NCBI GenBank assembly: GCA_025331125.1 | Contig: JAOALB010000090.1 | Location: forward strand, 124,001-188,000 | Direction: 5' to 3' | DNA from: Mycogone perniciosa | Lineage: Eukaryota > Ascomycota > Sordariomycetes > Hypocreales > Hypocreaceae | Length of the DNA: 64,000 bases | Translations under genes and position numbers: made by a program | In this document: in pieces, positions 44,159 to 55,076 of the stretch | Layout: the number at the start of each line of letters is the position of its first letter | Position numbering within the stretch: position 1 is the first letter of the stretch | The notes under the pieces: generated by a model | Database searches by the model: none | What the model was told of the DNA's origin: nothing | What the model saw: only the letters and a program-made list of their open reading frames with translations

Positions 44159-44770
44159 ATGCTTGGAAAGGGCATCCTTCTCGCCATTTCTGCGGCGACT
44201 CTCGCCCTCGCCGGCAGCCCAGTCGAGAGCGGCAACTGGATTGAAGACCACCCCGGATTCTCACAGCAACAATGCTCTGGTGGTAACGTCAACGGCAACA
44301 CCTTTTACATCCCCGAGAAACCAAACGGCAGCGGTGGCGGCGCGGGATGCTCAAATGGCCACCTGCGTGCTGAGCGAAAGTACAACGACGACTACACCTC
44401 AGGCGTGCACCAGTTTGGAGGCACGTTCAAGATCAACTCAATGTCCGGCAAGCGTATCGCGATCAAGCAGACTTTCAACGGCAATGCCGGCCCGTATTTC
44501 ATTCTGGCTCTCGACGGCAATCGTCTATACAGCGTTGAGGATGGTCAGACGATTGCTAGTGTCAGCAAAGGCTCGACTGTGCGCATCAACACCGTTCACG
44601 ACGCCAACGCTCGCCGCTACAGCGTTTATGTGAATGGCAAGGAGCTGTATCACGTTACGAATGCTCCAGGCGGTAGCTTTTACGACAAGGTTGGTGCGTA
44701 CGCGACGAACAGCGGCACGGGCGATCTCAGCATCACCTGGAACGATATCCAGTTCTGGCACCGAGGCTAG
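44159..44770 (+). CDS. secreted concanavalin A-like/polysaccharide lyase-like protein
   Basis: Single-exon gene for a 203-residue protein. The ATG at 44159 begins a signal peptide (MLGKGILLAISAATLALAGS); the frame is open further upstream, but this start fits secretion. The mature protein is beta-rich: HLRAERKYNDDYTSGVHQFG, KRIAIKQTFNGNAGPYFILA, STVRINTVHDANARRYSVYV, APGGSFYDKVGAYATNSGTG and a final ITWNDIQFWHRG. This strand pattern resembles concanavalin A-like jelly-roll proteins, including polysaccharide lyases of the alginate/glucuronan lyase type. Catalytic residues cannot be assigned with confidence, so it could also be a lectin. Confidence 0.72.
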   Translation: MLGKGILLAISAATLALAGSPVESGNWIEDHPGFSQQQCSGGNVNGNTFYIPEKPNGSGGGAGCSNGHLRAERKYNDDYTSGVHQFGGTFKINSMSGKRIAIKQTFNGNAGPYFILALDGNRLYSVEDGQTIASVSKGSTVRINTVHDANARRYSVYVNGKELYHVTNAPGGSFYDKVGAYATNSGTGDLSITWNDIQFWHRG

Positions 44771-44797
44771 GTAGTGATGGAAGCAAATCCATCATGT

Positions 44798-44873
44798 GTA
44801 TATAAGCTCTGCACATAAACTCTGCACATAAACCCTGTATATAAACCCTGTATATAAATTCTGTATATAAACT
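44798..44873. repeat. tandem 14-base repeat, 3' of secreted-protein gene
   Basis: Five or six imperfect copies of a unit like CTCTGCACATAAAC / CCCTGTATATAAAC start 28 bp after the stop codon of the secreted-protein gene, so they probably lie in its 3' untranslated region. Confidence 0.85.
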
Positions 44874-44931
44874 TACATACTAGTACACACAAGCAACACT
44901 CAGAAGTGGTCTCTATTCTTGTGTTTGCCGA

Positions 44932-45928
44932 TCAACGGAGCTTGACTCCCGATAGCCCTGTTTCAAGGCACCCACAAGCTAAATGTTTCATATTCGTGAG
45001 CCTATGGAGGTAGAAATTAAGTTCTGTGTTAGCCGTGCCATCGGCAAATCGCATGGCTGTGGAGACCGTTGAGAAGGTTTGAGCCTCTTCAATAAGAACA
45101 CCCGTGGACCATGAAGGTCGTCCGTGCATACATGTGGATAGAGTGTCAGATTCCGATGCTTCAAATGGGTCCATTCAATGGTCCTTGACATATACACTAT
45201 GTGGAACCACAGAGGGCGGATCCAACGGTGTTGTCACATCGGCTGGTATTGGATTGGGTGAATCACTCCGCACGAATATGCGTAGACGCTCGTTGGGCTT
45301 CAGGGTGGGCATCATATAAATATGAAATGAGAATTAGAAAGGTCTATTCACCTCACGAAGAATGCTTCGCCACTCCCAAAATATGATGACCATGCTTGAA
45401 CAGCGTGACCTCGCGGTCTTCTGCGGCATAAAACAGTCTCTAAAGCTTTCATCACCCTGTAATACATGTAAGAAAAGCGACGGCTCTCGTCCCACTGACC
45501 TCGACTGGTGCCCCAGCTACGGCTGCACCTGAAGGCCACGTACCAGAACTATTATGATATCCTCCATGCAAAGGCTTCCGCAGAATGTGACCTATACGGC
45601 CTGATGATGGGATGTTTGATGCCGTTGGTGATGATGGGAGCAATAAGCTCGCCGTTAGCACGGTGGATGATCACCCTTATCTTGTCCTAGTTCCAGCTCT
45701 CTCAGCTTGCCGTTTGCCTTACTCACCTCTTTCAAACTATAATAAACCTATTGCCTCTCGTCTAGGCATGTGCGACCGCTCGCCCATCATGAACTGGATG
45801 TAAATCTTGTCGGAGTGGTCAGCCTCATTCGAAAAATCTAGGACTTTACTCTCCGGTCGTCGTCCGTCCTTGTCGTAGACGTCCTTTGGGATGCCTGATG
45901 CAGTAAACCACCGGGCGACAGGATTCAT
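44932..45928 (-). pseudogene. decayed or misread coding stretch, unknown family
   Basis: Several minus-strand segments have protein-like composition but lie in different frames and are separated by stops. From 45928 an ATG opens MNPVARWFTASGIPKDVYDK and then DHSDKIYIQFMMGERSHMP. Around 45650 one frame reads ANGELIAPIITNGIKHPIIR, near 45420 AAEDREVTLFKHGHHILGVA, and near 45170 MDPFEASESDTLSTCMHGRP. No set of introns that I tried joins them. It is either a pseudogene or a multi-exon gene that I could not resolve. I do not recognise the family. Confidence 0.35.
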
Positions 45929-47292
45929 GCCACAAACAACAACAAGGCACTCTTGAGATATGTATTGTCAACGACCTGATTCACATGTTAAGCCGCCTCG
46001 GCACGTTGCAGGATTTGTGACGTCGATAGTGAGTGAGGTGACTCATATAATTCAGGCTCGATACACTAGTACCATAGTACTACTTCGTACGTGAATGGAT
46101 GAAATAATTAATTAATAAGGCAGACAGTGGCTTCTTTGGCGGAAATGGGCATCGCTCAACCTATGAAGTGGTCTGGATGTTTTCATTCCCGGGTGGCGGT
46201 TAGTTGATGGACTTGGGAGCCTGGAAATACCACCCAATGCCCCATTTCCCAGACAACCTGGGCGGTTACATGTGCAACCCACGTTCCATTTGATAGGCGG
46301 GAGGCTTCTAATTCTAAGTGGATAGATCGTACATTTCCATCCAATGGGTGAATATGGAGGGATTAGTACAAGTAGTAGAAGAAGGCTGTGTAATAGAGTA
46401 GATTATGCTAATGGAATGGTGTCTCAAGCATGCCAAGGCGAGGCGGATGAAAATAGAGTCAAGCCTGGGGAGAATAGCAGTGGTATTGTCCTTTTTAATA
46501 CTGGAACTAACTACTATTAGGTCAGCCAAGCTCTCCTAATCGTGTATGTCCACGGAATAAACGGAATGCGCTGAGGAGACCAGACTAGATGAGGATGCCA
46601 TGTGTCAGCCCATCTTCAGCCGCACCGCGATATTGCATTTGGGACCGAGAGCGCGAAGTCCAAGCCTCAAAATGCGCCTCCCTATTGGGCACCAAAAGGC
46701 TGCAAATGGCTGGGATGCCCATTCAGCGACCGAGAACGGAGGAGAACGGAGCAACTTGTCCATGTCTGCTCCATATCTTACTCTGCAGTGGCACAGAGGC
46801 ATCACGAGACCTGAATCTGAAGGCACGTCAAACGCTTGGGCCGCCACCTTCATTCAGAATGAAGCGACCCAAACGTCATCCAAGACCCAAACATCTGTGC
46901 TAGGAAGCCTTCTCGAACAATGACAGAGCTTGGCTGCGGGCTGCGCCACCGCCCCGTGAAGCACGGGCAAAGGGTTGCCCAGGCAGTCGGAATTCATCGC
47001 GAGGCTGAATCCAGGCAAATAGATCGAGCGTGGTTTGTGCGGCTCTTGACATTGGCTGAATGCTTTTGTTTGCTGTCCATGTACAATCCTATTTATATAG
47101 TGGACATTGGATCTCCTCCAGATTCAGATCCAAGACCCGCATCAATCACTCTTCAACTTACACGCTGTGTTTGCCAGAAACAAACATCTCTTCACAGCTC
47201 GCGTCTTTCTCTCCGTTTGCATATATCGATCGTCATCGGCTTTCTCTCCCTTCCCCTCCTCCTCACCCTCATCCTCTTCAAACACCGCCATC
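45929..47292. other. intergenic, promoter side of flotillin-like gene
   Basis: No gene recognised. The part immediately before 47293 is C/T-rich, as expected for a fungal leader; the flotillin frame is open upstream to 47107 but looks like leader sequence. Confidence 0.5.
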
Positions 47293-48783
47293 ATGTCGTA
47301 CAGAATCTCTGCCCCAGATGAGTATCTGGCCATCACTGGCGTGGGTATCCGTACCGTCAAGATCACAAAGGCCGCCTGGGTCTGGCCTCTGCAGCGATGC
47401 ACACGGTTCTCTGTCCAACCCCGTGACATCGGAATGGATCTGCAGGCAATGACCAAGGAGAAGCTGCAATTCTCGCTCCCCGTTGTCTTCACAGTCGGTC
47501 CAGATGTCAATCAACGAGGCATCAATGCCAGACACCACTCGGCGCCAGATCCCTCCTCTCAAGACCATGAAGGCCATGACGATGGACTCCGTGATGATGA
47601 CCGTGAGGACCGCGGCGATGCGCTGGTCAAGTACGCCATGTTGCTCGCCCATTCAGATAGCAACGATGGCAAGGTGAACCAGCGCACGCACGTGGAGAAC
47701 ATCATCAAGGGTATCATCGAAGGCGAAACCCGTGTACTGGTTTCGGGCATGACGATGGAGGAGATCTTCACCGAGCGCGAAGTCTTCAAGCGACGCATCT
47801 TCCGCAACATCCAGAGCGAGCTGCAGCAATTCGGCCTGAAGATTTACAACTCCAATGTCAAGGAGCTGAAGGATGCGCCAAACTCCGTCTACTTCGAGTC
47901 GCTCTCTCTCAAGGCCCACGAAGGCGCCACGAACCAGGCCCGAATTGACGTCGCAGATGCACAGCTCAAAGGTAACGTCGGTGAGGCCAAGCGCAGGGGT
48001 GAACAAGACCGAGAACTTGCAAAGATCAATGCCGAGACTGCTGTCCAGAAAACCGAGCGGGATATTGAACGTGCTCAGGCTGAGGCTCACCTCAATACCT
48101 GCCAAGCAGCCCTCTCACGGGACGTTGAGATTGCACGCGTCTCAGCGCAGCGCGCTCTTGAGTCCAAGGATGAAGATCTCAAGAAGGAAGTCGAAATCAA
48201 GCGTGCGCTCACGGAAATGGAGCGCCTGCGTGCAAAGGATGTCGTCAAGGCCAGCATCACTCGCGAGAGCAAGCAACAGGCTGCCGATGCCGCCGCATAT
48301 GAAGTCACCGCCCAGGCTCGCGCCAACCAGGACGCTCTACAGCGACAGGCTGATGCTGAAGCATACAGGATCAAAGCTGAAGCCGAGGCCGAGCTCATCA
48401 AGAAGCTCAAGGAGGCAGAGGGTGTCACCGCCATGGCCGACGCCTATGGCAAGCTCTCGACAGCATTTGGTGGCCCAGCCGGTCTTCTGCAGTACATGAT
48501 GATCGAGAAGGGAACCTTTGTCGAAATGGCCAAGGCTAATGCCTCGGCTATCCGTGGAATGGAGCCCAAGATCAGTGTTTGGAACACAGGAAGCAATGGA
48601 GATGCTGGTCGTTCGGACCCGGCCGAGACGATGCGCAATGTGTATCAGATGCTGCCGCCCCTGATGTCTACAATTCAGGACCAGACGGGTCTTCAGTTGC
48701 CTGAGTGGCAGTTTGGTCGTCTGAATGCTGCTCAGCAAGCCATGGGCAAGAACAACGTCAATGGTGAGGGAAAGGCCATCTAA
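47293..48783 (+). CDS. flotillin-like membrane scaffold protein
   Basis: Single-exon gene for a 496-residue protein. The ATG at 47293 starts MSYRISAPDEYLAITGVGIR, the flotillin N-terminus. The SPFH/Band 7 domain covers about residues 1-220 (HVENIIKGIIEGETRVLVSG, FGLKIYNSNVKELKD). A long Ala/Glu-rich coiled coil follows (SKQQAADAAAYEVTAQARAN, ADAEAYRIKAEAEAELIKKL) and then a C-terminal GGPAGLLQYMMIEKGT. Flotillins form oligomeric scaffolds on sterol-rich membranes; fungal members are found only in some filamentous species. Between GPDVNQRG and ALVKYAMLL lies an unusual, acidic, His/Asp-rich insert of about 30 residues with no intron signals. Confidence 0.9.
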   Translation: MSYRISAPDEYLAITGVGIRTVKITKAAWVWPLQRCTRFSVQPRDIGMDLQAMTKEKLQFSLPVVFTVGPDVNQRGINARHHSAPDPSSQDHEGHDDGLRDDDREDRGDALVKYAMLLAHSDSNDGKVNQRTHVENIIKGIIEGETRVLVSGMTMEEIFTEREVFKRRIFRNIQSELQQFGLKIYNSNVKELKDAPNSVYFESLSLKAHEGATNQARIDVADAQLKGNVGEAKRRGEQDRELAKINAETAVQKTERDIERAQAEAHLNTCQAALSRDVEIARVSAQRALESKDEDLKKEVEIKRALTEMERLRAKDVVKASITRESKQQAADAAAYEVTAQARANQDALQRQADAEAYRIKAEAEAELIKKLKEAEGVTAMADAYGKLSTAFGGPAGLLQYMMIEKGTFVEMAKANASAIRGMEPKISVWNTGSNGDAGRSDPAETMRNVYQMLPPLMSTIQDQTGLQLPEWQFGRLNAAQQAMGKNNVNGEGKAI

Positions 48784-50304
48784 ATGGAAGATGGTGACGA
48801 TGAATGACCTACACACTTTTCATTTTATTTGCAGGGATGTACATCACAGAGTTCAAACACTAGATTTTTTTCTTCCTTCTCTCCTATGTCTGTTCTCGAA
48901 GGGCGTATACGGACTTTTTCCTATTTCTTTTTTGTGGGTAGAGACGAGGAAGGGGAGGGACATGAACAGAATGAGACCAACAGATACCAGGAGGCAGTCT
49001 GCTGCAACGCACATTGACAGTTCACTTTGAGTTTTTAACCATTTCATATACTCTATGACCTGTAATTTTATTTCCAATATTTGAATCACTAATACGAATG
49101 ACAAATATGACAAGTTCGTACCGCTTACAAGCAACTACACCCCGTGACAGACAGAAAACGCAATGAGTCCCCCAAGTATATCGTCTCTCTCACGCATAAC
49201 TCCCTCTCCGAAAGGTCGAGAATCAAATTTCACAGGTGATATGTCATATATTCTTATATTATTCTGCTTGTTCAAGACAAGTCTGGAAGTCTAGACTTTG
49301 GACGTGTGTGACGTCAAGGACATGTGATGCCGCATATGAACCACTCTTCTAAACGATGCAAAGAACCTTTGTATGCCAAGGATTTCATTCCCCGCTCGCT
49401 TCTTACTGCCGGCCTCGAGATCGAATCACTCCCCGCTTCTTGGCTTTCAGTGCATGAGCTTGATTCTTGGCTTCACAAGGTGAGTTCACTACTACTCTAA
49501 CGAGGGGAAGGTTCGTATGTTAATCCCGGCTCTAGATAGTCGTGCTGATGTTTTTGAGACATCACTACCCAAGGTGAATTAAGAACATCCATTACTCTTC
49601 GAAATATATATCCAGTCGATAATGACGACTAGAAACACAAGTCCACCCACCATCCCGTATGTACGTTTCAATAGCTGATAACAACGCATGTTCTCCGCCA
49701 ATTGTAACGCCGAGACAGTCGTATCTATGCGGTGCATATTACCAGATACCTCAGGTGTGGGTGCGGAGAATGAAAGTGCGGAGACATCTCTATGCTACTT
49801 CGTTCAAAGCAGATTCAAAGGGTCAAAAGCGGATTTGAAAAATCAAAGAAAACTTCAAAATTCCCATAATATTGACGATTCATCGGCTCTTTTCTCCAGC
49901 AATGGCCTCCTATATTTCACCATGCTTGAGATATGATTAAGAGAGGTGGCAATCGTGATGGTTATGCTTCTTCCAAGTCGTCTGCGTGGCAAATCTGAGC
50001 TGAATCCAGCACACCACTTAACGCTCTTGATCATACGAACTTACGAAGTACATCTGCATGCTACCGCATATTACGAGAGATTGAGATATCGTGCGGGGTT
50101 ATGAGATATCACATCAGGAGCAGGAGCAGGAGCAACTTGTGAAGTGTTCTGGCTTACAGAGAGCCACAACTTTCACCTATAAATGGCCATGACCTTCCTG
50201 GTCTAGCGAGCAATCAACTTCTTCCACAATCCAACAGCTTCGCTTACTATCACTTTGATCAGCATACCTACACACAAATATCATACATATCCTACATCTC
50301 CAAG
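48784..50304. other. intergenic, no gene recognised
   Basis: About 1.5 kb with only short frames. An (AGGAGC)n-like tract occurs near 50116-50135. The promoter of the decarboxylase gene is at the right end. Confidence 0.5.
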
Positions 50305-51576
50305 ATGCCGTCCGGTCTTCCCACCGCTCCTGATGAGGAAATCGGCTTCCAGCCACCTCCAGCCCGAGTGGCCCCAAGCCCGAACATCCCCTGGAGCCCT
50401 CCCAGCATGCCAATTGTTGATGACAGCCCCATTCAATTCAACCCTATCATTATTGTACTCATTGGCTACCTCCAGAAGGTCTGCCCAGGCGGGCTGGACC
50501 AAGCTGTTGCCACGGCTTACAAGCAGCTTCCCGAATTCATGGACAAGTTCAAGATCACAGACGCTCGCTCTTTTCTCGAGTTTGCCAACGATCTTCTCAA
50601 GTGGATCCCGCATGAGAACTTCGCCGGCAAGGATATTTACGATGTCCTTTGCATGTTCTACTTTGTGATGGACCAATCCCCAATCTTGGAGCTCCAGACT
50701 CCCATTGATCCCAGCCAAGCCGGCCAGCCTCTTACCTGGCTCTCGTCCTGGATCGTCGTTTATGCTCAACTCATTGGCCTCTTCATGGACACGACGGCTT
50801 CTCTCACGCCTGAGTCCCTCGAGACTTTCAAGAAGTCCCCACTGTACAACTACAACGAGGCCCTGGTGCCTTCAGGTGGCTTCAAGACCTTCAACGAGTT
50901 CTTCTCTCGCCCACTGAAGCCTGGCTCGAGACCCATTGACTCACCCACTGACGACAATGTCATTGTCTACCCGGCTGACTGTACCTACGACAATTCGGTT
51001 ACTGACCAGAGCATCGTGAGCATCAACGCCGAGGGCATTGTTTACATCAAAAACCTCCCCTGGACTATCTCGTCGCTCCTCCAGGGCAGCGAGTACGCGA
51101 GCGATTTCGAGGGCGGTGTTTGGATGCACGCGTTTCTCAACACGTACAATTACCACCGTCAGCATGCACCCGTCTCAGGTGAGGTGCTCGAGGCCAAAAA
51201 CATTCTGGGTGCTGCCTACCTTGAGGTTGACGAAAAGGCTCGCCCTATCCGCGTCATGAACGGACCGGATGCCCCAGACACCCCCGGATACCAGTTTTTG
51301 CAGTCCAGAGGCATGGTGATCATCGATAACCCCGTCCTGGGCAAGGTGGCAGTGCTGCCCATCGGCATGGCTCAGGTTTCGTCAGTCAAGATCACGGTCA
51401 AGAAAGGCGACATGTTGAAGAAGGGTGATGAACTCTCCTGTTTCCTGTTTGGAGGATCCGATATCATCTGTGTGTTCCAGGCTAAAGCCGGTCTGACTGC
51501 TAAGAACTTTGTTCAGTCGCCACCGCACAAATACTCCAAGACTGGAACCATCCTGGCGAGGGCTGGGGTCCAGTAG
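50305..51576 (+). CDS. phosphatidylserine decarboxylase-family enzyme with PSDC N-domain
   Basis: Single-exon gene for a 423-residue protein (start MPSGLPTAPDEEIGF). The N-terminal third (PEFMDKFKITDARSFLEFAN, DIYDVLCMFYFVMDQSPI) resembles the PSDC-associated domain also present in fungal L-tryptophan decarboxylases such as PsiD. The catalytic part has FKTFNEFFSRPLKPGSRPID, YPADCTYDN (Asp), NTYNYHRQHAPVSGEV (His) and FGGSD. The GGS at 383-385 is the self-cleavage site that generates the pyruvoyl group. No membrane anchor or mitochondrial presequence is visible, so the enzyme is probably cytosolic. It may decarboxylate an amino acid rather than phosphatidylserine, but the substrate is not settled by sequence. 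Confidence 0.85.
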   Translation: MPSGLPTAPDEEIGFQPPPARVAPSPNIPWSPPSMPIVDDSPIQFNPIIIVLIGYLQKVCPGGLDQAVATAYKQLPEFMDKFKITDARSFLEFANDLLKWIPHENFAGKDIYDVLCMFYFVMDQSPILELQTPIDPSQAGQPLTWLSSWIVVYAQLIGLFMDTTASLTPESLETFKKSPLYNYNEALVPSGGFKTFNEFFSRPLKPGSRPIDSPTDDNVIVYPADCTYDNSVTDQSIVSINAEGIVYIKNLPWTISSLLQGSEYASDFEGGVWMHAFLNTYNYHRQHAPVSGEVLEAKNILGAAYLEVDEKARPIRVMNGPDAPDTPGYQFLQSRGMVIIDNPVLGKVAVLPIGMAQVSSVKITVKKGDMLKKGDELSCFLFGGSDIICVFQAKAGLTAKNFVQSPPHKYSKTGTILARAGVQ

Positions 51577-52330
51577 GCAGTGATGGCCATCATGTATTGC
51601 CCATAAGCCTGGTAGTATTGTTAGTCATAGTATGAATGAAACACATGCATTGTTTTTAAGACATGTTCGGATAGAAATGTATAGGAATGCTCCGTTGCAG
51701 GGGAGCTGATGGGTATGTCTTGATCAAACTGAGGGACCAGGTCCATTTGCCTCAACTCTAGTGAGTGCGTCACATCCCCTCCGTTTAGAGAGAGTGTGTT
51801 TGTCTCCTATCATCCAACAAGAACATGCATGATACTCCATACCTGGTAATCACTTCTTCCATCTCCTCAGTTGAAATTTGGCCGCACGGCAATTGGAGAT
51901 GGGCAATTCGAAAGACGTGTTAGTGCAATCACCCGGCCTGACCAGAACTAAGATTGATGTTGATCTGATTCCGAGAACACCACTGCACGTCGATAAGCCC
52001 ATTCATCATGGATCACCGACCTGGTAGTATTACTTAGAAATCAAGTATTCTCCTTCGCAAATAGAGGCGTGGAGTAGAACAGGACGCACTGAGAAAGCGA
52101 ATGATACGGAGCATTACAATTCGAGACGGTCACGTGCATATATGGAGATCAGCGATAGCACGTGACTTCGCATCTCCTCGCGTCAATAGCGTCAGTCCAG
52201 GCACCACCTTCGCGTCTCCCCAGTTCGTCCCCTCTATGAATTGTGTCTCATATCTGGGACCAACCAGCCCATTCTATTTCTTTGCATGGAGTTTTCCAAT
52301 CGGCAGTGAGCTGAATCAGGCCTCGTCGCT
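51577..52330. other. intergenic upstream of mre11
   Basis: No gene recognised. Two CACGTG(A/C)-type sites (about 52131 and 52159) lie within 200 bp of the Mre11 start. Confidence 0.5.
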
Positions 52331-54720
52331 ATGCCCGAGTTTCCTGGTAAGCTTTGATCAGGCCAATAAAGCAAACGGCAAGGCGTCCCTGCTAACAAAC
52401 ATATGTAGAGGCGGACACGATCCGCATATTGGTGGCAACAGACAACCATGTCGGCTACGAAGAGCGAGACGCCATCCGCAAGGATGACAGCTGGAGGACC
52501 TTTGACGAGATCATGACCCTCTCCCGCACCGAAGACGTATGTTGTTGGCGATTATACCCCCTCCATTCTAGGCAGTCAAGCTCACTCTGTCCATAGGTCG
52601 ACATGGTCCTCTTGGCAGGCGACCTCTTCCACGATAACAAGCCCTCCCGCAAATCCCTCTACCAAGTCATGCGCACCCTCCGCAAAAACTGCTTGGGCAT
52701 GAAGCCCTGTGCGCTCGAGTTCCTTTCCGACGCCGCCACAGTCTTCGAGGGCGCATTCCCGCACGTCAATTACGAAGATCCAGACATCAACATCTCTATA
52801 CCCGTCTTCTCTATCCACGGCAACCACGACGATCCTTCGGGAGACGGCAATTTCTGCTCACTAGACTTGCTCCAGGCGGCAGGGTTGCTGAATTACTTTG
52901 GGAGAGTGGCAGAAGCGGATAATATCGAGGCGAAGCCGATTCTGCTCCAAAAGGGTGCGACAAAACTGGCGTTATACGGGCTAAGCAACGTTCGTGATGA
53001 GCGCATGTTTAGAACGTTTAGAGACCACAAGGTCAAGTGGTTTCGTCCGGGAGCGCAAATGGGCGAGTGGTTTAATCTGTTGGCGGTTCATCAAAATCAC
53101 CATGCGCACACGGCAACATCATACCTACCAGAGAATGTCCTCCCCGACTGGCTCAACTTGGTGGTGTGGGGACATGAGCATGAGTGCTTGATTGATCCTA
53201 CGCAAAACCCCGAAACAGGGTTTCACGTTATGCAGCCCGGTTCATCAGTGGCGACATCGCTTGTTCCCGGAGAGGCTGTCCAGAAGCACATTGCGATTGT
53301 CAGTGTAAGTGGGAAGCACTTCAAGGTTGACAAATTACCGCTGAAGACAGTCCGCCCGTTTGTGACGCGAGAGATTGCTCTCTCACAAGACAAACGGTTC
53401 AAGGGTCTCGATACAAAAAAGGATAATCGCCATGAGGTTACTCGACGGTTGATGGAGGTGGTTGAGGAGATGATTGAAGAGGCAAACGCAGATTGGGAGT
53501 CTATTCAGACTGATGAAGAGGCTATGGAGGAGAGGCCGCTCCCCCTTATCCGACTCAAGGTTGAGTATACTGCACCGGAAGGTGGGCAATTCGACTGCGA
53601 GAATCCACAGCGTTTTTCAAATCGCTTCGTTGGCAAGGTTGCCAACACGAATGACGTTGTCTACTTTTACCGCAAAAAGACGGCGCAGCGTATGTCGCTT
53701 TCCCTGGTTCTCAAGGTCATTTACTAACGATTGGCAGGCAAGGCGACTGCCACCAACCCCATTGAAGCTCTCGAGGCCCTCGGTGATGGATCAGAAATGG
53801 TCCGTGTAGAAAGCCTCGTCCGGGACTTCCTCTCTGCGCAATCCCTCAAAGTCCTTCCTCAAGGCCCCTTTGGAGAGGCAGTCAACCAATTCGTCTCCAA
53901 AGATGACAAGCACGCTATGGAGCTCTTTGTCTCGGAACATCTGTCTGGCCAAGTACGGCAAATGCTAGGCCTTGAGTCCGATGATGAGGACTTGAACAAT
54001 GCCATGGAGATTTACAAGGCAAGAATAGAGCAGCAACTAGCCACCAGTGGCTCGGCAGTCAGATCGCAGCCTAGTGAGAGGAAACGCGTATTGAAGCCAA
54101 AGCCAGATACATGGGATAGCGACTTTGACGGAAATTGGGAGGATGAAGCTGATGCGTGGACATATGAGGACGCGGCACAGGATGTGACGCAGTCCAGCAC
54201 ACGGGCAACGGGTAGATTATCACGGGGAAAGACGCAGCAGCAGGATGACGAGGATATGTTAGATATGGATGAATCACCACCCCCAGCCAAGTCAACCAAG
54301 CGTGGCACAACCCGTGCAACAAAGGCCGCCCCAGCGAAAAAGGCCACCGCAAAGAAGGCCCCCGCCCGAGGACGCGGACGAAAGGCATTTGAAGATAGTG
54401 AAGAGGAGGAGGAGCAACAAGAGGCGGATGTGGTGATGGAGTCAGAGGAGGAAGAGCCAGCCCCGAAGCCAGCCCCGAAGACAACAACCAGACGAGGTCA
54501 GAGTACTAGGGGTGCAGCCGCGAGTAAACCTGCTGCCACGACCAAGAAAGCTGCTACCACGAGAGGTGCTTCGACTAGGACGAGACAGACGACATTGAGT
54601 TTCTCGCAAAAGGGGGGGACACAGGATAAGGCGCTGGAGATTAGTGACGATGAGATTTCAGATGACGATGCATTTGAGCCTGCGCCTGCACCGGTGGCGA
54701 GTAGGACGAGGAGGAGGTAG
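52331..54720 (+). CDS. mre11: double-strand break repair nuclease Mre11
   Basis: Four-exon model: 52331-52346, 52409-52536, 52597-53689 and 53738-54720, giving 739 residues. The first exon codes only MPEFP-. Introns are 48-62 bp, GT-AG and in phase. All phosphoesterase motifs are present: TDNHVGY (residues 16-22), AGDLFHDNKPS (55-65), HGNHDDPSGDG, HQNHHAH and WGHEHEC. A capping domain and the FSNRFVGKVANTNDVV segment follow. The long C-terminus is acidic/basic and Ala-Lys-rich, with GRGRKAFEDSEEEEE and a final SRTRRR, as in other fungal Mre11 proteins. With Rad50 and Nbs1/Xrs2 it resects DNA ends in the nucleus. Confidence 0.95.
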
Positions 54721-55004
54721 AGAGGGAGATTTTGGTATGGAGTACGGAGTACTATTGAGGACAATACTGCAAATGGGAGGATGAACTTGATGCCTAATGT
54801 GACTTGTCATGCATATGCGAGTCAAGCTTGAATAAATGTGTACATTGACTACAAAAACAAGCAAACGCATCAACAAACTACAAGACGGACGAGAAGAAAG
54901 ACATGGGCAAAAAGGAGTGCAATGATATGATATGATATGTGTGTATGTACTCCGTATATGATGTAAATAAAAGTGCAGCAAAAAAGGAATAACGAAAGCT
55001 GGAT
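54721..55004. other. intergenic between mre11 and tRNA-Asp
   Basis: Contains a TACGGAGTAC palindrome at 54743-54752 and the 3' end of the Mre11 transcript. No gene recognised. Confidence 0.5.
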
Positions 55005-55076
55005 CTCTCCCGCCGGGAATTGAACCCGGGTCTCAAGCGTGACAAGCTTGCATACTGACCACTATACTACGGAAGA
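55005..55076 (-). tRNA. tRNA-Asp (anticodon GTC)
   Basis: On the minus strand the acceptor stem pairs TCTTCCG with CGGGAGA, with G as discriminator. The D arm is GTAT-loop-GTAT, the anticodon arm is CAAGC-TTGTCAC-GCTTG and the T arm is CCGGG-TTCAATT-CCCGG. The anticodon is GTC, for aspartate. There is no intron. Confidence 0.93.

Noticed and set aside
47107..47292. In-frame upstream extension of the flotillin-like gene
   Set aside because: Leader-like sequence; conserved flotillin N-terminus begins at the ATG at 47293.
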